A program made the translations under genes and the position numbers. A DNA stretch of 64,000 bases from Strigamia acuminata (Eukaryota > Arthropoda > Chilopoda > Geophilomorpha > Linotaeniidae), in NCBI GenBank assembly GCA_949358305.1, contig OX442314.1, forward strand, positions 20,143,060 through 20,207,059, given 5' to 3'. Shown in pieces: positions 59,901 to 64,000 of the stretch. The notes below the pieces were generated by a model. That model saw only the letters and a program-made list of their open reading frames with translations. It was not told the DNA's origin and searched no databases. The first letter of the stretch is position 1; each line of letters starts with the position of its first letter.

Positions 59901-62461
59901 TATAAACAACGAGGTGATTATGGCAGGATATTTTGTAAAAGGCAATTTTCGAAAGCTAAAGATGGATTTCAGCTGATCCACAACAGCTTCGCCGCAATGC
60001 GCTGGGCGCTAAAAGCGCACCCACAGATGCTGCACTGCATCGCACCCCGCATTAAGCGCGCACACCGCTTTAAAATCAAATTACGCCCTAAATTCGTCAT
60101 TACGTTTAAATTTTACTAACTGAATGTTATTAGGTTTCTGATACTATCCGAGATATCTTTAGAAAATAACGGAGTTAATCCTGTTCGTATGTTCGATAAC
60201 TTTTATGTTGTAAAATGCATTAATGACTTACTTAATTTTGCAAGATTTGTAAACGAGTTTTTAAATTCTGATCTTCTGTTATTGATATCCTCTATGGCAA
60301 AACTTGAAAAACTTGCCAACACCGGATCAGGATCATTTCTATCTCCAGCTGAATTTAAGCGGCAATAAAGAGCTAAATCAATATCCCCTAAAATAAATAA
60401 TTTACATTATTATTCTTTTTATACAGTAAAAATCTAAACTTTATAAATATATTCACCTGTAACAATATACGCGTGCGAAAATTCGGAAATCAATTGAGTT
60501 TTATTTCGATTTCCAATCGCATTAAATTGAAACCTAACAGTTGTATCGACCTCCTTCACGGCCCCTAAGAAACTCCCTGAACCACGATGCGTCTTTATAA
60601 CGCTATCGGTTAATGAAATGTTTTCTGGATCGGTAGTCACTTGTATAATCTTTAAATTTGACCGTACTCACAATTAAAAAAAAAATACGAAATACTTAAA
60701 TAATTTACTAATTCTGAGTCAAGTCCGGAATAAATCCGCCGGTTGGCATTATCCACCACTATAACCCACAGTCCAGGAATTTGGAAATGCGACGTTACAT
60801 AAATGGCTTCGGTATCACCATCTTCAAAAATGGCTTCTCCATCACCATCTCCAATAATCTCACGAAGAACGTGTAATTCAAAAGCAGTTTGTTCTGTGAA
60901 CGTTTAAGCAGATACGAATTCGCTACTACATTTTTTCTAGTTCCTCCTACCTAAGATTTTGAGTGGAATTTGTTTAATCGAGTTTACTCCAATTTCAGCA
61001 TCGCAGAGATCCGTAAAACTGTACAATTTGTATTCAGCCGCGTGTTTGATTCCGTGCAATTCTTTACAATCCTGACGCAAGTAATCGCAATAGTCAGATG
61101 AAGTAAAAGGTGTTGCTAACTCGTGCGTTACAACACATTTTTTATCAAAATCGTTGTAATGTCGTGGTTGTCTCTCTCCAGTTCGAGGTACTAATAAAGT
61201 AGCATTTAATAATATCGTGTCCTCTTCGTCCACGTCTCGAATTCTTACGTTAGTGAACGTAACTAATCCTTGTTTGGCTCGTTTGTGAAGAACGTGATCG
61301 TAATTTCGTTTGGAAGTAATCACTTCTTCGCCGGCCAATTCAGTAGTAGTTGTGAAAACAAAATCTTGCACGAGCGCTTCTTGACTAAACGTTTTGGTTT
61401 GAAAACGTATGGCTACTTCTACGATCAGCGATGAATCCAACCCACTTTCAATCCTCTTGTTATTCCCATCCACGATTTGCAAAGTTATGTTGAACGGGTG
61501 ATTAGCAAACACTTCAAAATATTCGCCATTCGGTTCAAGCCATTGCAATTCAGCAGTTCCTGTAACAAGTTTTTGTATTTATACGTTTATTTTTAATGTA
61601 GAACAAAATCACACTTGGGATTATCATAAATTACTTGTATAAATTTTAAAAGGGCGTGTGTAAGCAGTAATATTTCTTTCCGGAATTGAAAACTTGATCC
61701 TTCGGAGTATACAAGTGTGATTAGCAATATTTGAAATATTGTAAATGTTGTGGGAAAGACCCTGAGCAATGAGCCATTTCCCGTGAATAGGTATGGGTAG
61801 AGAAAATTCCAAATTTCTTGTAAGAGGTCCTTCTTTGGTACAGATTTCTCTGTGAGCATACAATAAACAAATGTTACAATGCCTATACACACAAGCGAAT
61901 CAATTTACTTTAAATTATTTCTGTAGAATTTTCTAGGATTACTTAAGTCGTACTCATTTGCCGAATATTGGCAGAATTGGATGATTGCATTAGGTAGATC
62001 AGAAACACATTCAGTAGACAGCAAGCCTGATACATCATCTTTGAACGACGATAAAATCAAGTCGTTTACTCCAAATTATTTTTTTTACAAATATTACTTT
62101 ACTTACAAAACGGCTCAGACGTAATTGTAAAACTGTGTAAATTTTGTTTTACATAGTTTTTGCGTATTGGAGTTCTGTTAATGGCGCACAAATAAGCCAC
62201 GATAGGCCTGCTTATTCTTTGGCTATTTGAAACGGAATAAATTTCCTCACTTTCAGTTGTGTTTGTTAATTTGGGAGGAAAATAATTCTTGTACACGCCT
62301 TTACTTGGAAAACATATTTGAATCTCATTATCTGAAATCAAATGCATATATAACTTAGAAAAATCAGTTAAAATCCGGTAAACCATACCCTCGTAGTTGG
62401 TGCTTTCATTTATCAGAAATAACTGTATATAGTAAATAATATATTTATAGTTTTCAATCAT
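53942..62461 (-). CDS. Receptor guanylate cyclase with EGF-like repeats and altered catalytic site
   Basis: The gene is multi-exon and its 5' end is uncertain. From 5' there is an extracellular domain repeated twice with the motif RIxSGLDSxL (about 61440 and 60730). A type-I periplasmic-binding (ANF-receptor) ligand domain lies at about 60.4-58.0 kb ([30 protein letters not shown]). Three EGF-like modules lie at about 57.6-57.0 kb, with one transmembrane helix at about 57030-56950. A pseudokinase follows with [14 protein letters not shown] instead of HRD, and GFG instead of DFG. A dimerisation helix ([17 protein letters not shown]) leads into the cyclase domain (55280-54250). Metal Asp residues are kept ([15 protein letters not shown]), as are the guanine-selecting Glu and Cys (RYCIFG). 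The usual N-x3-R pair is replaced by Leu and Phe ([11 protein letters not shown]). The tail is Ser/acid-rich. Normal members make cGMP at the plasma membrane; this one may not do so alone. Confidence 0.88.
59734..60110. mobile_element. Transposon-like insertion in a receptor intron
   Basis: A GC-richer block begins CAGGGCCGTAACCGCCGGGT, like a hAT or Harbinger terminus, and contains clustered GCGC-rich repeats at about 59990-60065. The opposite end is not clear. It falls between predicted exons of the cyclase gene and has no ORF with a recognisable domain. Confidence 0.4.
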
Positions 62462-62599
62462 TTGTAAAAATTCTAACTAAATTTCATTTCACCAGATGAG
62501 TGCTATATCATGAAACTCATTGATTGTTGTTGGTTTAGTAAGCTCCATCTGCAGACTGTTCGACCAATAACTCTTGCATTGTTTCTTAAACAATAAAAC

Positions 62600-63190
62600 A
62601 TGCAATTTTTTTTATAAAAAAGGCTTGATTGTTATTTGTCATTTTAAAAATATACAGTAAAATAGATTATGCGTATAATAAAAAAATAATACTGTCCATT
62701 TTTACATTTTTGACACATTTTGTAGTTCATTTTTCTGAAAATTGGATTGTAAAATTAATTTGGCAATCATAACACTTCGTAGCAACAAATTGTATATATA
62801 TTTCTTTACAAAAGTAATCTCTAACAATAATTATCAACAATGGTTGCATCATCTTAACAAAATGGAATATAAAAAAGAAAATCTTTAAATGTATAAATTC
62901 AACTTTTATACAAAAAATAGTCAAATTTGATCCCTGTTGTTAATTCATTGAGAAAAATTTAAATTAGTTAAAAGTAATCATTTTTCACAAAAATATATAC
63001 AAAAAAAAACAAAAAACAAAAAATACCACTTTGAACCTTCCATCATTTGTCTATCAAAAAATTGATAATTTCCATTTTTCTTACTGTTTCATACAGTACA
63101 TACGGGTAAAGTCATTTATCAAATGTCCACACAAGCTCACACTGCAGCGTCTGCTTTGCACTTTAAAGTTAATTACCAATAGAGAGTCTA
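62600..63190. other. Intergenic between receptor cyclase and TSR receptor
   Basis: AT-rich sequence with no credible exon or RNA gene. It probably contains the 3' untranslated region of the minus-strand gene at 63191 and the 5' region of the cyclase gene. Confidence 0.45.
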
Positions 63191-63979
63191 TCAGTTAAAT
63201 CCATCATCATTCAAATTCATTTTGTGTCCATTGTTTTTTATGGAATTTTCACGCATAAGTGGCACTCGCTTACTTCTAGACAATGAATTTGTGTTGTAAT
63301 TTTTATTGAGGCAATCCTTGGGTGGCACATACACATTTGGCGGTGCAGAAGGATTAGAAAACAACCTATTTCCTAAAACCCTTCTATTTCTGTTCGATCG
63401 CACCATGTAGTAGTAACAGCCAACTCCAGAAACTAAGGTACCCAAGAGGAAGCAAACAATACATCCGGCAACCAAATGTTCTGTCCTAATACCAGATGCT
63501 TGTCCAATGATACTTGCTGATATTAACAGTTCTGAATAAAAAATAAAATAAAAAAAACACAATTTAAGTATTTCAAGCATTCCATCGTTAATATGTACAA
63601 TCGTGGACAAAAAAATTGTCGCCTTTTCCCATATAAGAATATGACATGCAAGTAAGGTAGCACATTTGGTACCTTACTAAATACACAATTGTAAATAGAA
63701 ATAAACAGTATTATACAATATTTAAATAAAGCATTAATTAAACATTAATACTAAATTAAACATATAACTGAAATGAACAAAGACAATTCTTTTGTCCACG
63801 ATTGCACTACGATTGTACTAATTTACCATTGTCCATATCTTCACACGGTCGTGTTTCTTTGGTAGCTTCTTGACACAAATTTGAGCCAATATTGGTGATT
63901 GGACAGTCCCGCTCTCTGTGTTGAAAGCCATCGCTTTCACACGGGGACCAGGGCGACCACTTCTCGGCGTCATCCAAAT
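63191..63979 (-). CDS. TSR single-pass receptor, 3' end (semaphorin-5-like), partial
   Basis: Two exons are visible, 63979-63827 and 63531-63191, joined in phase 1. The gene continues beyond the right edge. The first exon is a thrombospondin type 1 repeat (WSPWSPCESDGFQHRERDC) with the W-x-x-W mannosylation motif and paired Cys. The second has one transmembrane helix (HLVAGCIVCFLLGTLVSGVG), a basic stop-transfer (RSNRNRR) and a short cytoplasmic tail with PSAPPNVYVP, ending at TGA 63191. TSR followed by TM and a short tail fits class 5 semaphorins, but other TSR receptors cannot be excluded without the N-terminus. Confidence 0.7.
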
Positions 63980-64000
63980 CTAATAAAATAAAATAAAATG

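Overview
The window is animal (metazoan) nuclear DNA: AT-rich, with GT-AG introns mostly 50-100 bp long inside the conserved genes and larger, transposon-loaded introns elsewhere. An axonemal dynein heavy chain means ciliated or flagellated cells. A receptor guanylate cyclase and a thrombospondin-repeat receptor tail resembling class 5 semaphorins fit an animal. I cannot name the phylum from the sequence.

Left half (about 1-32,000): a head-to-tail array of four related plus-strand genes, here called A (2081-6569), B (14035-15917), C (24354-27208) and D (28282-31192). Each begins with the same kind of 19-20 residue signal-peptide exon. A short second exon and a third exon rich in His or His/acidic residues follow in the same splice phases, and then low-complexity modules that differ between copies: Asp-Ser runs, Pro-Tyr repeats, Asn-rich repeats, VPxTxDGxxxYIxVP repeats and a poly-Ser exon. 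A, B and C share a proximal promoter block. I recognise no known family. This array is the best candidate here for an undescribed system, probably secreted matrix or metal/mineral-binding proteins, but that role is inference. The array sits in duplicated flanking DNA and is invaded by a Copia retrotransposon, a decayed P-element/THAP transposon, a solo LTR, a 764-bp foldback element and several MITEs. One MITE breaks the reading frame of gene D.

Middle (32,000-34,200): a U2 snRNA-like 3' half on the plus strand, followed by a small single-exon secreted-protein gene (E) that converges on the dynein gene.

Right half (34,200-64,000): ordinary minus-strand genes in close order. They are a complete axonemal dynein heavy chain (DNAH3/7/12-like), MRE11, an unrecognised small gene, a large receptor guanylate cyclase, and the 3' end of a TSR-containing single-pass receptor that continues beyond the window. 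The cyclase is unusual. Its kinase-like domain lacks catalytic residues, as is normal for the family. Its cyclase domain keeps the metal- and guanine-binding residues but has lost the Asn/Arg pair that stabilises the transition state, so it is either inactive or a half-site subunit of a heterodimer.
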